Assembly: GCF_037975245.1 (NCBI RefSeq) | Contig: NC_092571.1 | Coordinates: 8,034,501 to 8,098,500 of the forward strand | Source of the DNA: Apostichopus japonicus | Lineage: Eukaryota > Echinodermata > Holothuroidea > Aspidochirotida > Stichopodidae | Direction of reading: 5' to 3' | DNA: 64,000 nucleotides | Shown: piece after piece, positions 40,480 through 53,179 of the stretch | Layout: each line of letters begins with the position of its first letter | How positions within the stretch are numbered: the first letter of the stretch is position 1 | Translations under genes and position numbers: made by a program | Notes under the pieces: generated by a model | Seen by the model: only the letters and a program-made list of their open reading frames with translations | What the model was told of the DNA's origin: nothing | Databases searched by the model: none

Positions 40480-43349
40480 AATTGTACAGTTAGCGCATGA
40501 CTAACAAAGGGCCACGTGTTGCAACTGAGTTTCACGTCGCGCGAGGTTCGCGTGCCCATACGAATGGGCGACTCAGGTCGCGATATTAGTTCCGAAACTT
40601 TCGTACACAAGGCTAAGCAAACGGCACGCTATAGAGACTTAGATCTTTGGGAGAAATACATGGGATAATTTCATATAATGTTGCAGGTGTTAATCTTTTC
40701 AACTTTTCTTCCGTTCTTAAGTCTGCACTATTTAAGGGGGGTATATAGCCAAGAACCAGACAGAACGTCTATCTAGACTTAAACCGCTTTTCTTGAAGAG
40801 GAAAACTTACACCATGTCTGGTTTATAGACATATTCCTCCTGCCGAGATTAGGGCCTGTATTCGCCGGGCAACCAGCTGTATTATAACAATACTACCCCA
40901 CCTCCATGATCACTAGCGTACCTTCGTAATAGTGAGCTTTTCCAACGCAATTCCTTTTCGAGTTTGATCATCCACAGTTTCTTACCAACAATATCATAGG
41001 CATAGGAAAAGAGATTAGGCAGATTGGACATGGGAAAGTTTTCCTCCCCGCCCCCCCCCCCCTTCCCACCCCCATCCTTTTATAACAAGGGATGCATTCT
41101 TAGGCGTCGCTGGATCATTTATCTGGATCCTTCCTCATCATTAGCGGAAACCGGCATGTCCGGCAATTAATTTACTCTTTTTTTCATTTAACTCATATAC
41201 TTACGTATTGCGAACTGGAGTGTACAATAATAACTATTGCACACTTAGAAATAGTTCTTGCAAGACTTTTGAAATTGCCTGTTATGAATATGCCAAACAA
41301 AAAGCTAAACATGGGAAAGAGTCACAACAGTCTACTTCCCACCCTCTCCCTCCCGTCCCCATACCCCTGGTGGTTTTTGGGGGAGGGGTCAAAAAAGCAT
41401 TATGTGACACTGAAGATATATGAGTATGCAGAAGGAAATGGCTATATATTTAAAAGTGTACGTACGTTACAAACCAGCCTAGCTTGGTTCGAATACCTTT
41501 GATACGTTGCTCTTAGATTATTTTCCCGGTCAGTGATTCGCTTATGTAATTAGACAGTGTTAGCTTTTATTTACATTGTACACTTCCGTTGTATTTTGGC
41601 TCAGTGGATGCGTTCACGTCATGCAAACGTCATGATTACCGTTAAATTCGTTATTCTCCGTTATGACAACCCGCAAATTAGTACCAGTAACAGAATACAA
41701 GCACATGCATGTTACAGTGCATCGTATATCTTTACCCATGCTTTCATATATTGCCACTTTTTTGCATTACGCCACTTCGACTTCCCTCTACATCACAGGG
41801 AAGGCGGTTTACCAGACACTGTGCTACACATATACACAGAACGCTGTACATAGTTTCCTGTCCGCCTAAGTGTGGCTGAGTATCATGTGGTGACGTCATG
41901 CATATGCCATGTTCACCGACCGTTACTCCCCGTTAATGAAACCCGCAGATTAACATAAAGAACGGAATACCAGCATACCTCATATGGGCTGCGTACGTAT
42001 CGTAGGCCTACCTATATCACCCATATATAATGTTGGTTTACTTTTTACCGCACTCAGAACAAAGGTTAAGGATGGAGGCTGACCAACGGGTCTTTTTATC
42101 AAAAGCTGTCAACCGTTTCATGTCAGCATGTGGTTGAATGTGGTGACGTCATATGCGAACGTCATAACTGGACTATGTTCTATCATGCTGGCAAGTAGCC
42201 AAGAAAGGAGGGAAAGGACCATTTGTCCAGATACCGATCACCCCAAGGAAAATAAGCAGATATTAAAAGCGAAATACTTGGCTTCATTACCAACACTGTA
42301 CCCATATTAATACCCAGAATATACATTTCCAACGTGATTCCACCCACATCATTGTCTTCAAACAAGAGGTATTCGTGATGAACCGTAGTGTACCATAGTA
42401 TAGTATTTTAACTGAATTCTGCATGAAATATGACATATCTATACTCACACACACAACAGTGGAGCAAACACGTATTTAATCTCCCTCCCCCAATACAGTC
42501 ACAGGGTGATCAGCTCCCCCCCCCCAACCCACCCACTGTTATACAGACTATTACAAGAATCCTAGTGTAAAATAGATAAATATATAACATGTATGTGCGG
42601 TACAACCTAAACAGTGAAAAAAAAAACATTAATTTCAGAAGTTACAAATAAAGCACCACCAATTTGCATCTAATTGCCCTCCATTTTTACCAAAAAAAGG
42701 TATAATACGACCTCTCCGCTGGATGACCTTACCCCTCCCCCCCCCCGGAAAAATGTCCCTCATTAAAGATAAAAGTTCTTCGCGACCCTGAATTAAGCTC
42801 TCAGTCGTACCCATTTAACAGCAGTATTATTTAAAACTAAATATTTCATTCCCATATTTTGTATAGTACGGACAAAACCTTCACACGTTCTCGTTATATA
42901 ATTCCATAGTTTATTTCACACCCGAATCGAGTCACTTCCTTTAGTCATAACACATTAAGGTCTTTACACACTTGCTTATTCCACCATATCTTTCTTTTTC
43001 TCCTTTTCCCTATACATGAATGTAAAATAAACTTGAAAGTAACCGAAACCGTTATCATTCCGCGCTTTAATATAAAAGACACCCCCCCCCCTCTCTCTCA
43101 CTTTATTTTCATTTTCATAAACATCTCTCTCCTTTGTGTAACTCATAACCACGTACAACAAACAATATCAGGTCATTGATCATGGGAAAAGAGTCAGCCA
43201 ACTTTTACTATTTAGTTTCAAACCTAAATAATCTAATGAAAACCAATTTAGTGATCTATAATATTTATCTACGGCAGATGTCTGGCTCTTATGTGATTAC
43301 GAGACTTCTATTCCTAATCAGGTGGACCTATGAATGACTGAATCAGTTT

Positions 43350-43357
43350 TTCCCACG
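43350..43357 (-). promoter_or_regulatory. CSL/Su(H) site, distal of the promoter pair
   Basis: TTCCCACG on plus reads CGTGGGAA on minus, an exact match to the CSL (RBPJ/Su(H)) octamer. A CCAAT box follows directly at 43359-43363. Located 467 bases upstream of the hes ATG; hes genes are classic Notch/CSL targets. Confidence 0.65.
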
Positions 43358-43493
43358 ACCAATGAATAGGCCATCCCGCGTGCCTTCTCTTTAGAGACAC
43401 AAGATCTAACCATCCATCAAAGGAACGTATTTCAATAAAGCTTCCGTCATTTGGTTCTTTGCAACAAGTATTCATCATTCTACTTCAACCACG

Positions 43494-43501
43494 TTCCCAC
43501 G
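43494..43501 (-). promoter_or_regulatory. CSL/Su(H) site, proximal
   Basis: The same CGTGGGAA octamer in the same orientation, 144 bases nearer the gene and about 209 bases upstream of the TATA box. Confidence 0.65.
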
Positions 43502-43702
43502 ATCGTGAATAGAACAGGAAAATGCTATCACAATGGCTTCAATCGAACCAAGAGCAAGCAGTATTAGGTAAACACAATAGTAGCAACGACAGGTCAAACA
43601 AAATAGTCGCGTGCCCCTTCAAACGAGAATACTCGCTCCTGATTGGCTTATTTGGAGAAAACGTCACTGATCGTACTGGGTATCTATGAAGTCCCAGATA
43701 GC

Positions 43703-43711
43703 TTTATAAAT
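43703..43711 (+). promoter_or_regulatory. hes: TATA box of hes
   Basis: TTTATAAAT lies 106 bases upstream of the hes ATG, inside a less AT-rich stretch. An inverted CCAAT box (GATTGG) lies about 65 bases further upstream, near 43640. Spacing fits a transcription start near 43735. Confidence 0.7.
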
Positions 43712-43816
43712 ACATCTCTCGGACAGACTTTGTTATCATTCTCAATTCAAAGCCAGACCACTGTGCATCTACACATATAATATAGCAACTATCGTTTTAC
43801 TTATTTTATTGGAAAC

Positions 43817-43870
43817 ATGGCAACTGTTATTCTAAATTCAGACGTTCGACAGCATAAACGCCGTCCAAGG
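43817..43870 (+). CDS. hes: hes exon 1
   Basis: Encodes 18 residues beginning MATVILNSDV and ending in the first basic residues KRRPR. The donor GTAAGC follows at once. The ATG lies about 105 bases downstream of a TATA box. Confidence 0.9.
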
Positions 43871-45384
43871 GTAAGCAAGAACTTTCATTTTTTTGCATCT
43901 ATTTGGTTAATTCAAATAAATAACGTATTTAAAGAAGAATTTGGCTACACCGTTATTTTCTATCAATCTGGTTATCCAACTTCGATCCATTCGTGTCTAA
44001 GCATAGTCACAAGCAGAGGCCTATTAACTCAAAATCGTAAGCTTTTACAACATGTGTCGGCGTTTAGAAAAAATGTCTGTTTACTAATCGCACGTATTAG
44101 ATGGTCTTAGGCATTGGGACAAACCAATATTGTGCAACATCGTAAACTTACATTGTGTGCAACAGGTCGTCTGCTAGGCGATTGTATTCGTGTCGTCTGC
44201 TTTTCGTGTGGACTGCTTTAGCGGCTGTGTTGTGCATAGTGACAATCATCGTAAATAGCGTGGCTTTTTGCATTTACATATCACGTAGCGGTATATATAA
44301 TGGTTGTCGCTGAGCAGACGACACATGCGAAGCCTTACACGTTACGAATAATTCCTAACCACAGCATGAATAAATCATTAACCATACCGTATACAATTCT
44401 TTTATTACAGATTAATAAGCATCTGACCGAGAGAAGACGAAGAGCAAGAATTAATGACAGTCTTTTCCAGTTGAAGAATTTGGTGTTTCCTGCATTAGAA
44501 AACAAGGTAGGTTAAATTCTTCATTCATCTATTTCTTCCTATAGAACTAAGTAACGATCGTACAGGTTTTGACAGCAGTTCTCTTTTACAACCTCGCCTG
44601 TTTATGTCCATAGATATCGCTTAGCTTTAGTCTCTTTAAATTTTGATCAGATTCTTAAAAGAAGTCCCTATTTGCTTATTTATTTTAGTTAGTCTTTTTT
44701 TTTTTTTACATACTCCCTTTTATGTTGGTGTCATGTACGCTGATATGTCCTATGCCAAAGGGAATTCCTTTTTTTTTATCAGAGATAAAATCAATACTGT
44801 TCGTAGCTAAATTTATATCTTTTTCCTTTCATCCTTTTCAGGTTTCACAGAACTCGAAGGTAGAGAAGGCTGATATCTTAGAGATGACTCTCCTATACTT
44901 GCGCGGTCTCCAGAAACAGGCCTTGACAAACCAAGGACAACAACCTACCGTGAATCACTTCCAAGCTGGTTTCAGCGAGTGCCTGGGAGAAGTTTCGCAT
45001 TTTCTACTGTCATGTGACTCGATCGATACAAATACCCGGATTCAACTTTTGAACCACGTAGCAAGTCGTACTACCAATATGCATTCACCACCAACACCAA
45101 CCCATGCTTCTTCTATCTCACCACCCGCCGCGAGACACAATCGACCAGCGACAGAAGTTACGACATTGTCCAACAAAAAATTAACAGTGGAGGTTCAACC
45201 TACCGTGCAGCAAAGTTGGAATGGGAGTCCCTATTCTTTGATGACACCTCCAACATCACCAATGGAATCGGCTGAGCGGTCGTTCGCAAGGAATGGTTTG
45301 AAAATGGCTCATTCCGTTTTTGATGGAAAGAACAATGTCGTGTCTGGGCATATGCTTCCCGTGTGGAGGCCATGGTTGGAATAA
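43817..45384 (+). CDS. hes: Hes/E(spl)-type bHLH-Orange transcriptional repressor (three exons, 230 aa)
   Basis: Exons 43817-43870, 44411-44506 and 44842-45384 join in phase 0 at consensus sites (AGG/GTAAGC, AAG/GTAGGT; acceptors TTACAG and TTTTCAG). Seen: a basic region with ERRRRARIND (residues 25-34); helix 1, a loop and helix 2 (VEKADILEMTLLYLRGL, about 57-73); an Orange domain at about 88-117 (FQAGFSECLGEVSHFLLSCD); a Ser/Thr/Pro-rich linker; and WRPW at 225-228, two residues before the end. Known: Hes proteins bind N- and E-box DNA as dimers and recruit Groucho/TLE through WRPW, acting as Notch effectors in the nucleus. Odd: the Hes-class proline of the basic region is a histidine here (NKHLTERR rather than the usual KPxxEKR). 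The exon layout, with the bHLH split at three points, is typical of the family. Orthology to a named Hes paralogue is not resolved. Confidence 0.95.
44411..44506 (+). CDS. hes: hes exon 2 (basic region and helix 1)
   Basis: 32 residues from INKHLTERRRRARIND to FPALENK. The acceptor is TTATTACAG and the donor GTAGGT. It carries the DNA-contact residues and the first helix. Confidence 0.93.
44842..45384 (+). CDS. hes: hes exon 3 (helix 2, Orange domain, WRPW)
   Basis: 180 residues and a stop. Starts VSQNSKVEKADILEM after a CCTTTTCAG acceptor. Contains helix 2, the Orange domain, a proline-rich region with repeated S-P-P-T/A and M-T-P-P-T-S-P segments, and the C-terminal VWRPWLE. Confidence 0.95.
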   Translation, partial: VSQNSKVEKADILEMTLLYLRGLQKQALTNQGQQPTVNHFQAGFSECLGEVSHFLLSCDSIDTNTRIQLLNHVASRTTNMHSPPTPTHASSISPPAARHNRPATEVTTLSNKKLTVEVQPTVQQSWNGSPYSLMTPPTSPMESAERSFARNGLKMAHSVFDGKNNVVSGHMLPVWRPWLE

Positions 45385-48185
45385 GTCGCTAATGTCAGAG
45401 TAGCAAACAAAGCAACAGTCAAATGAACCCTTTTTTGAGACAATGGAACTATTGAAAACCTTCAAATGTGATTAATAATTATATTTATCAAAAGATTTAT
45501 ATTTTTCTTTCATATTGCATATATACAAAACTTCTATTTTTCTGCAAAATATCTTTACTGGAGCTCCTTTTCAGTTTGCGTGATCGCTGGTTGATTTTTA
45601 ATACATAAATAATGAATATCATGTAACCTGTTTTTGTATCATTGGTACTCAATGCATTTACCTTTCAATTACGTTAACTTGTTTTCACGTATATGAATTA
45701 TCATCTAGCTTCAAAATGCAACTAGGTACAAACAAAACCTTTAGAAACTGCGTTGAAAACTTAAGGAACTAGGCTAAACTGCCCTACCCACCACCCCTCC
45801 ACCTCTCTATTACGAAGCCGGATTTTACTCGCGCTATTTGCTACCATTCCGTCGTAAAAATGTACACTCAATTTTCTGTCGCTAGATATTTTAATGAAGT
45901 TTTAATAATTCCGAGACGACCCTGCAATTCCCGCACCCACCCCGGCCCCACAGGCAACCCCTTACCTTCCGACCAACCGCCTTCAACACCTCCATCGTCG
46001 ACCTCGGTAGCGTTGTGTACAAGGGTACTGAAAGAACAATTCTCCGTAAATACCCCCCCCCCCATCCTCCTTCGGCAGGCTGACCACCCACCCCCATCGT
46101 CATCAGTTATATTTAAGGATTACTACACTGATGTAGTCAATTGGTATATATAAACAATCGCAGGTTCATTGATTACATTCTAATCGCCTAATTCTACTTC
46201 AAGACCATGTCATTATGTATATATATATATATATATGACATGAAGTATATAATATACAAATATATATAAATTACAATCTTATTTGTAATGCTGGCATGCA
46301 CATCTTGTCAATACAGCAACTTCGTTAAATAGAGGACGCTCTACATAAACAGCCTATGAGCACTTAGTTGCTCAAAGCCAAAGTGAACCAGAACTGCATT
46401 TGCCTGCAAATACGCAGTATTGTAGTGCGCGTGGAGTGCTTGCAGTATTAGGAAGAACTTTTCGGTTGTTCATTGGGGCGGACAACACACCAGGGAGTGT
46501 AGTCATGTAGGTACATACAAAGTGAGGGCGTTTGTGTGGGCCGTGACAGGCTCATAATAAGTTGGCAATGCAGTTAGCCTATGAAACTACAAATGTACAG
46601 AGACTATATGAAACTTTAAGTTTCAAAGTCCAGTCATATAGGTATCGTTCACTTGCCAGTAAGCCAATATTGTACAATAATTACTCCATTGACTTACATA
46701 CTAAATTCGTCAGTTTTCAAGGCCGTTAGTGCATAGGAAACATAACATGTGCTACACATCATATGATAGCTGCTGGCTTCACCAACACATCACACTCAGT
46801 TATTGACATCATGAATGGTGAGATGTTGTGCTAGAATAGGTCTAAGTTGAATATAGTACAACCCCCCCCCCCCCCCAACTCATCTGCCAGTTATCGCTGT
46901 GTAATCTTCCAGTTTCAACTAGGATTTCTTTTAAAAAAAATACGCCTTAAATCACCTTCAGTCTTCTCAAATTGTTTCGACCATCAGTAGTTTATTTCAT
47001 TTCTCTTCAACTATAAATCACACAAAAAGAATGATGACTAAAAATATGCCAAAATTATAAAGAATAATAGGCAATAACAAGTTCTACTAAAAATAACCAT
47101 ATCTTGAGATAACTTGAGATAGACATCACAGCTATAACTAAGCATAACAAACAACGAAATGAGGGACTAAGCTTTTATCCGATGTCATGCTGTCGGTTCA
47201 ATACCATATACGAGTATAGTGTACGTCCGCCCTGGTAGGTTAACCATTGTCGGAAAAAAAGTCCTAAATTGACCAACTGACTGTTTATTCTATTTTCAGT
47301 CATCGTTCATTTCTTTATTATGCTTGGATGTTGGAGAGGATGAAATAAACTACTGATGGTCTTGAAATCTGGAGGTGTACACGACCTTTCCACCCCCATC
47401 CCACCCCCACCCCACTACCCTACCCCTCCGCCGCTCTGTCTCTCTCTCTCTCACATACAAATAAAAGTAGTTATTACAGCAGAACGTGTACACCTGATTA
47501 CAATGTATGTCTCACGTTGAATTTATTTTCTGTCCTCACCCCCACCCCTCCCTACAAAGGAGACCGTAATATATGTCTGGAAATATGTAAGATTTCTAGT
47601 CGTTTTATTGATAACTCATTGTACTTACCTGCACCAGATAATAACCCACGCAACTACACCACACACAAGTACATTTGATTCCACATACAGAAACAACTCG
47701 GTAACAATGACCGATCGATGAAATCGACGCATCGTTTTGCTATACATCACCACATACTGAAAACTTCAATATATATTCTTGAAGGGCGCCATCTTTTATT
47801 TGGCAACGTCACCGCTTGCAGAGAGCTGGACTGTTACAATATATTTCGCTAATCGAAAAAGTCACATCAGATACTACATAAAATTATCTTCCATTTCCGA
47901 TGAAACAAATATCTTGTCAGGAATTGTTTTCCACGTCCTTATTTAACGACACACTATACGTTGTTGAGACATAAAAAATTGCAGTTTTCAATAATGCAAT
48001 ACTGCCGTCATTTTAGGTGTTTCTTACGTAGAACCACATCATTATTTAACCTCATCAATTCAACATTAATTTTACAACAATATAATAATTTCAATACTTT
48101 GCAGAAAAATAATGAATTGCAGCAAAATTTTAAGAAAAGGACCTCAACGTACAGACACGGTGATGGGAAATGTTAACACCAACAG
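45385..48185. other. Downstream of hes; no gene recognised
   Basis: AT-rich 3' flank with C runs (46052, 46862), (AT)n at 46217-46237 and CT repeats near 47437-47450. No clear AATAAA near the hes stop; an AATAAA at about 47343 is too far to assign. Confidence 0.4.
46217..46237. repeat. (AT)n microsatellite
   Basis: About ten AT dinucleotides within a palindromic AT-rich stretch. Confidence 0.8.
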
Positions 48186-48545
48186 TCTTAAAGGGGACAC
48201 AAGCCCAACGATCATCTTAAGTTTACCTGATAGAGATCTTTGTGAATAACAACTTACCTAAACAGCAAAAAAAAAATCTTCTCCCGCTTTGGAGATATCC
48301 TTGTTTAAAGTCATGTCTGTGAGCTGTCATTGTGTTTATCTGTGACGTCATAGTGCCACTAGAGGATCTGGAATGTTATACTTTCTCTCTGTTTTTCATT
48401 TCATATTTTCAAGGTAGAATGTAAGCAGTGTCGGCATTGAAACCAACGCCATCATTTGGTCATGTCAAGGGATTCCATTCTTTAGATTCAACATTGGCAA
48501 ACCCCATCTCCATAACAACAACAGAAAAATAGAAGACCTGATCAA
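48186..48545 (+). repeat. Interspersed repeat R, uninterrupted copy
   Basis: Starts AAAGGGGACACAAGCCCAAC and continues through GTGACGTCATAGTGCCACTA, GGCATTGAAACCAACGCC and CATCATTTGGTCATGTCAAG. Orientation is opposite to the copy at 1640-2510. It lacks the foldback insertion and acts as the empty site. Confidence 0.65.
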
Positions 48546-51500
48546 GTCTTTAGCCTTGTGTGTAAAGAAACATTAAATCGGATCTTACCCTAGTGACCTT
48601 TAACTTTTACTTCATTCAAAATTGTTAAGGATATTTAGTCCAGTAGGACAAATTTTTTACAGGGGACAAAATGTATTCGTACACCGGTTTTACAGTCCAA
48701 AAAATAGCACAAATATATCCCATTCAAGTAACCAGGCATAATCAATGTTGTCTAGAGTTAAAAATGTCAAAGAATGATATTTTATATTTAACTTCTCAGT
48801 TTAATTCACTCAAATAAGTTATTCAAGTACTAGTGAGCCTGTGCGAATTAACGTTATGGGCTTATGGCATTCTACTTCTTCTCGCCCAACCTGTAAAACT
48901 CGTATAAATCTAATTAAATGATTTTTGTCCCGATTCTCATATGCAAAAGTAGGCTAATATGAAATATGTGTATAGGTCTTCATATAAGTGGCGAAACAAT
49001 TTTTTTTTAATGTTTCGTCCAGATTTAAAACTTGGGGTATATTTTGCAATTTTGAAGAATTTTCGACTGTTATGGTTGTACCACACATACATGTTGTATC
49101 TTTGTATACTATGCGCTTGAATTTTTGTAATATTCTGTCTGCTGAGGAGGGGGGGGGGGGGGGGCTGAAGCTACCCAGAAGTATATGTGATTCAGATATG
49201 GATTGGAAACTTAAGGCGGATTTCCATTGTAAGTTGCCAGGTGTTTCACTTAGCTTCTCTTTTTAATAAAGTAGATTTCCTACTTTAAAATAAAGTGGAT
49301 CACAAAATACTCATGTTCTCTAGTAGTGTATAAGCTTTACAACCGTAGTAGTGAAAGTTTAAATCGTAGCCTACCCAATCCAAGGTCAATGAAAAAACAC
49401 ATAAACATCTTTTCAAATTGCATCTATGACATCCTCTCCCCCTACTGTTACCCCACCCTCTCTCTCTCTCTCTTTTCTCTTCCCCACCCCCTCTCTCTGC
49501 CCCTTCAAGTGAACTTATATTTGGAAACGTACTTAACACCCTTACGGCGAGTGATGTTACATGCAACCATATACTGCTTAAATCTATTGTTATAATAAAT
49601 CAGTTATGATCCTCAAATAATAGCAACTATAGAAAGTAAATTTCCGCACCAGAGCCTTTAATAGTCTTAAGTTAACAACCCTCAAATTCACAGGAATAAT
49701 TCAAAAGGGTCAGAAATCTTCAAGGGAATCTTACGTGAAAAAGTCTGCAACTTATGATACCCCCCCCACCCCCCCCCCCCAAAAAAAATTGACAAAATTT
49801 AAACAATTTAATTCAATACTGATGACCCTCCAAAATCAATGCGATTATCATAAAGTATTTCTGACGTTTTCCTTACAATTATACGTTTTTATTGTGTATA
49901 TTTAATACCCCCAAAAAATCGTTGTAATCTGGTTATCACAAGCGAGCTAGGCCTTTTACAGTTTGTGCCACAAAGTGTATTATAATTTGCCGCTACAGTG
50001 GATGTTTATTCTACATATGTCAATGAAATGGCAGGTTATCGATTAGTAGTGTTAATCCTTCAAACGACTGACTGAATTCTTGATTCTTTTTCTGTGAATC
50101 TTCTTTTTCTTCTTTTCGAATACAGGCTGGAAGATTTCGCGGTCTGATGGGCTGAAGGCCATGAGACCCTCAACCCGGTGAACAACTCAAGGCTAAACGG
50201 ATTTGGGAGAATTGAAGGATATTCCAGCATGCTGCCCTCTATTATATATTAGCCAACTTTCCCGCGCTGAACTGTTTGATGCAATGCTGAAAAAATATAT
50301 TAGTGAACCAATGAAATCTATAAAATAAATAAATTTAATTATAATTTTGAAGTACTTTAACCGAAGAGGGACTACATTAGATGACTGTTTAACTACTCAA
50401 GTCGGAATGCCACAAGATGTGGTCCTGGCAGTGGTCACGTGGGCAGGAAATCACTTTGAATTTCTGTGAGGTTAAAGGGAAACAGGGGAGGGAGAATGTA
50501 CCTTGGATCTGCACCTCAGGACATCATAGGCCCCAAAGGAGTGGTCTAATTATGTTCCGGCTAAATTTAAAGTAATTTCCCAAAAGCAATTTTTCCCTCG
50601 AATGAAGTTGTGGGGGGGGGGGGATCCCACTGCGACGCCTATGGGTCTGGGGTACGGGGCAACATTAATACAAATAACTACAACAGCAACAATTGGGAAA
50701 TGATGTTGCATATATCTCAAACGTTTTCAGGTACAATAATAATAGTAAGCTACACAAGAGCATCTTTAAAACTCTCATTCTCTGTATTCAAGACCTGAAC
50801 AAAGCAGTGTTTGTTCAAGTTACCCCGTACTTCACCCACTCCCCCCCCCCCCACTCTCCCCTCCCCCACCCCTCTTCCAATCCCAACCTGCGTAGGTGTT
50901 ACACGGATATTAGATAACAGCAATCAACGAAATCAGGTTATCAGGTATCTCTCAAGCTTATAGATTTCGATTAACCCCCTCACTAACCACCCCCCCCCCC
51001 GCCCCGCTCAAAGGAGAAGAAAACAAAAACAGAAGGACACTCTCCTAGCTTGTTTTTAACCAAATGAAGATTAATGAGTGAGTAAAACCAATGGACTCGA
51101 TTCAATTACTCAGCATTTACGCGTCCCCCCCCCCCCCAACTCCATTTTGCCGGACAGTTTTCCTGCAGCAGTATTGAACAAATTCAAATGCAAACTTGGC
51201 AAATTTTAACTTTCGATTCGTTGAAATTATACGTTGATTAAGTCAAGCTATAATGATTTACATTTTTATGTTGAAATTTGTCGACTAACATACCATTGAC
51301 AAAATATTAACACTGATGCAGTGTGTAGGCTACTCCTATCACGTTTCCCCTAAGTATACTGGAAGTCGCTCTTCTTGTTGTTTAAGTTGTTGTTGCATGT
51401 TTTTGTGTATGTGTGAGTGCAGAAGGGGGAGGAAGAGGGGGAAGGGGAGGGAAGGGGGAGAGGTGGAGTTGGTCCTCTGTCGGCTTTCTTGTTGAAGATG

Positions 51501-52700
51501 TCGATAAAGAGCGTTTGTCTGTGTACTTTCCACCGACCATCCTGAGATTCTCGGTTTATCTGGCGGAATGAACCTTAAGTTTTTTTTTTCATGAAAATGA
51601 GCAGGGAATTGCATGGTTTACTATTGTTGTTTCGACCAGACGCAGATCCAGGGATAGTAGGGTAAGGGGCTTCGAGAATTGGGAGTATCTACCCCCTTTT
51701 AACCCCGCAAAAAAGTAGTTAGTAACCAGATTTTTCTTAATGAACTATTAGTTTATAGCCTAAATATGCATCAGAATGCACCATTTCACGCCTAAATATT
51801 TTGACCGGTTTAGTATACCACAGGCCACCTTAATGGACACCGTGGCTTTAACGTGACTGAGTCATATACGTCCTTGTTCGTTCTCCGATTTCCAGCGGTA
51901 CTTAAAGCCTATGATGATGGGTAAAAAGCCACACTAACTTGCAATATTGTTGATAATTTACCTGATGGGTATAATTTTGTAATGCATTTTTTGGCATTTT
52001 TTACGTTACAGCTCAGAAACTTGCATCACTTTTTTTTTCTCTTTAAAATAAGACATCTAAGTTCCAACATTATAAAATTTTCAGGTTTTCCTAGTTGTGC
52101 CTGCGCCACTAATTTGTTATGAATTCATTCATGTTATCCGATGTATAAGCTATACTACCGGTAGCATAACTACATAAATTAACTTTCGTTTGAATAAACA
52201 AACTTTAAAATGGGGGTGCTGAAGTTTTATCCTTCATCAATTTTACTTTTATTTTGACTACTTCCCTCGAAATATTTTGTTAAACTGTTGACATAAAACG
52301 TAAAATGCTTCTTACCCACGCGTCGTCTGCTCGGTAATACATCATCTCCTATTAATTTCATGATTACCGGTAATTAAACTATAGGAGCTACACATTAAGT
52401 TGAATACTCTGAAAAGGAGAATACAAAACAAAGGTGTTTAAATAACCCGGTCACATGAACACGCAATGAAGACTGTACATCGGTTTTTATTATCTCCGTT
52501 CATGACAAATCCCTACTCGTACAATCCATTAAGTCAATCATATACTTCCGTTGTAATTACCCAATTATGTTTGGAATCTTTCGTTTTGGAATAGACCTAT
52601 TAATGACGCCATGTATATATTTGGTGAACGTGCTGGTGAGATATTTCTTACTCCTTCTATTATCCCATATTGTAACCGTGTATAATAAGTCAGTGACATA
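48546..52700. other. No gene recognised; homopolymer runs
   Basis: Non-coding sequence with G or C runs at 49149, 49760, 50612, 50839, 50991 and 51125, and a CT-rich stretch at 49451-49490. A hAT-like fragment (CAGACGCAGATCCAGGG) begins near 51640. Confidence 0.4.
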
Positions 52701-52713
52701 ATATCGCGGTGAC

Positions 52714-52761
52714 ATCCCTATGTTCCGACGTCTCTATGTTCCGACGTCTCTATGTTCCGAC
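52714..52761 (+). repeat. 16-bp tandem repeat, three copies
   Basis: GTCTCTATGTTCCGAC at 52730-52745 and 52746-52761, preceded by a variant starting ATCC at 52714-52729. Confidence 0.9.
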
Positions 52762-52774
52762 AAACTGTTTGGAA

Positions 52775-53175
52775 ATCAAAATTTTTTTTGACCAAATTTT
52801 ATTCGGACCCCATTTGTGACCCATTTTTTTCTGACCCCATTCTTTTGTGACAAGTTTTTTTGGGACCCCATTTTTTTGGGACCCATTTTTTTTCTGAGCC
52901 GATTCTTTAGTGACCCAATTTTTTTCGGACCCCATTTTTTTGGACCAAACTTTTTTGGGACCGAATTTTTTGGGACCCATATTTTTTGGTGCAAAATTTT
53001 TACCAACATGTTTTCGGACCAATTTTTTTTCTGACCAATGTTTTTTCGGACCCCAATTATTTTGGACCCAAATTTTGCGGACCCAAATTTTGTTGGGACC
53101 CAACTTTTGGACCAACATGATTTCTGACCAATGTTTTCCCTGACTCCTAATTAGGTCCCAAAAAATTAAGTCCGA
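52775..53175. repeat. Irregular GGACC-(N)-poly(T) tandem tract
   Basis: About 20 units of GACC..(C)A(A)TTTTTTT with unit length varying roughly 12-22 bases. Read on minus it gives a 147-codon open frame built of K-K-x-G-P-K and W-V/W-S units, which I take as repeat-derived rather than a gene. Confidence 0.85.
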
Positions 53176-53179
53176 AAAA

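Larger units (their letters stand above)
39265..43300. other. Region upstream of hes; no coding exon recognised
   Basis: Mostly AT-rich with scattered C runs. 40280-40620 is richer in CpG and holds two CSL octamers, a CACGTG E-box and several CGCG words; a candidate enhancer or old promoter. Confidence 0.35.
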
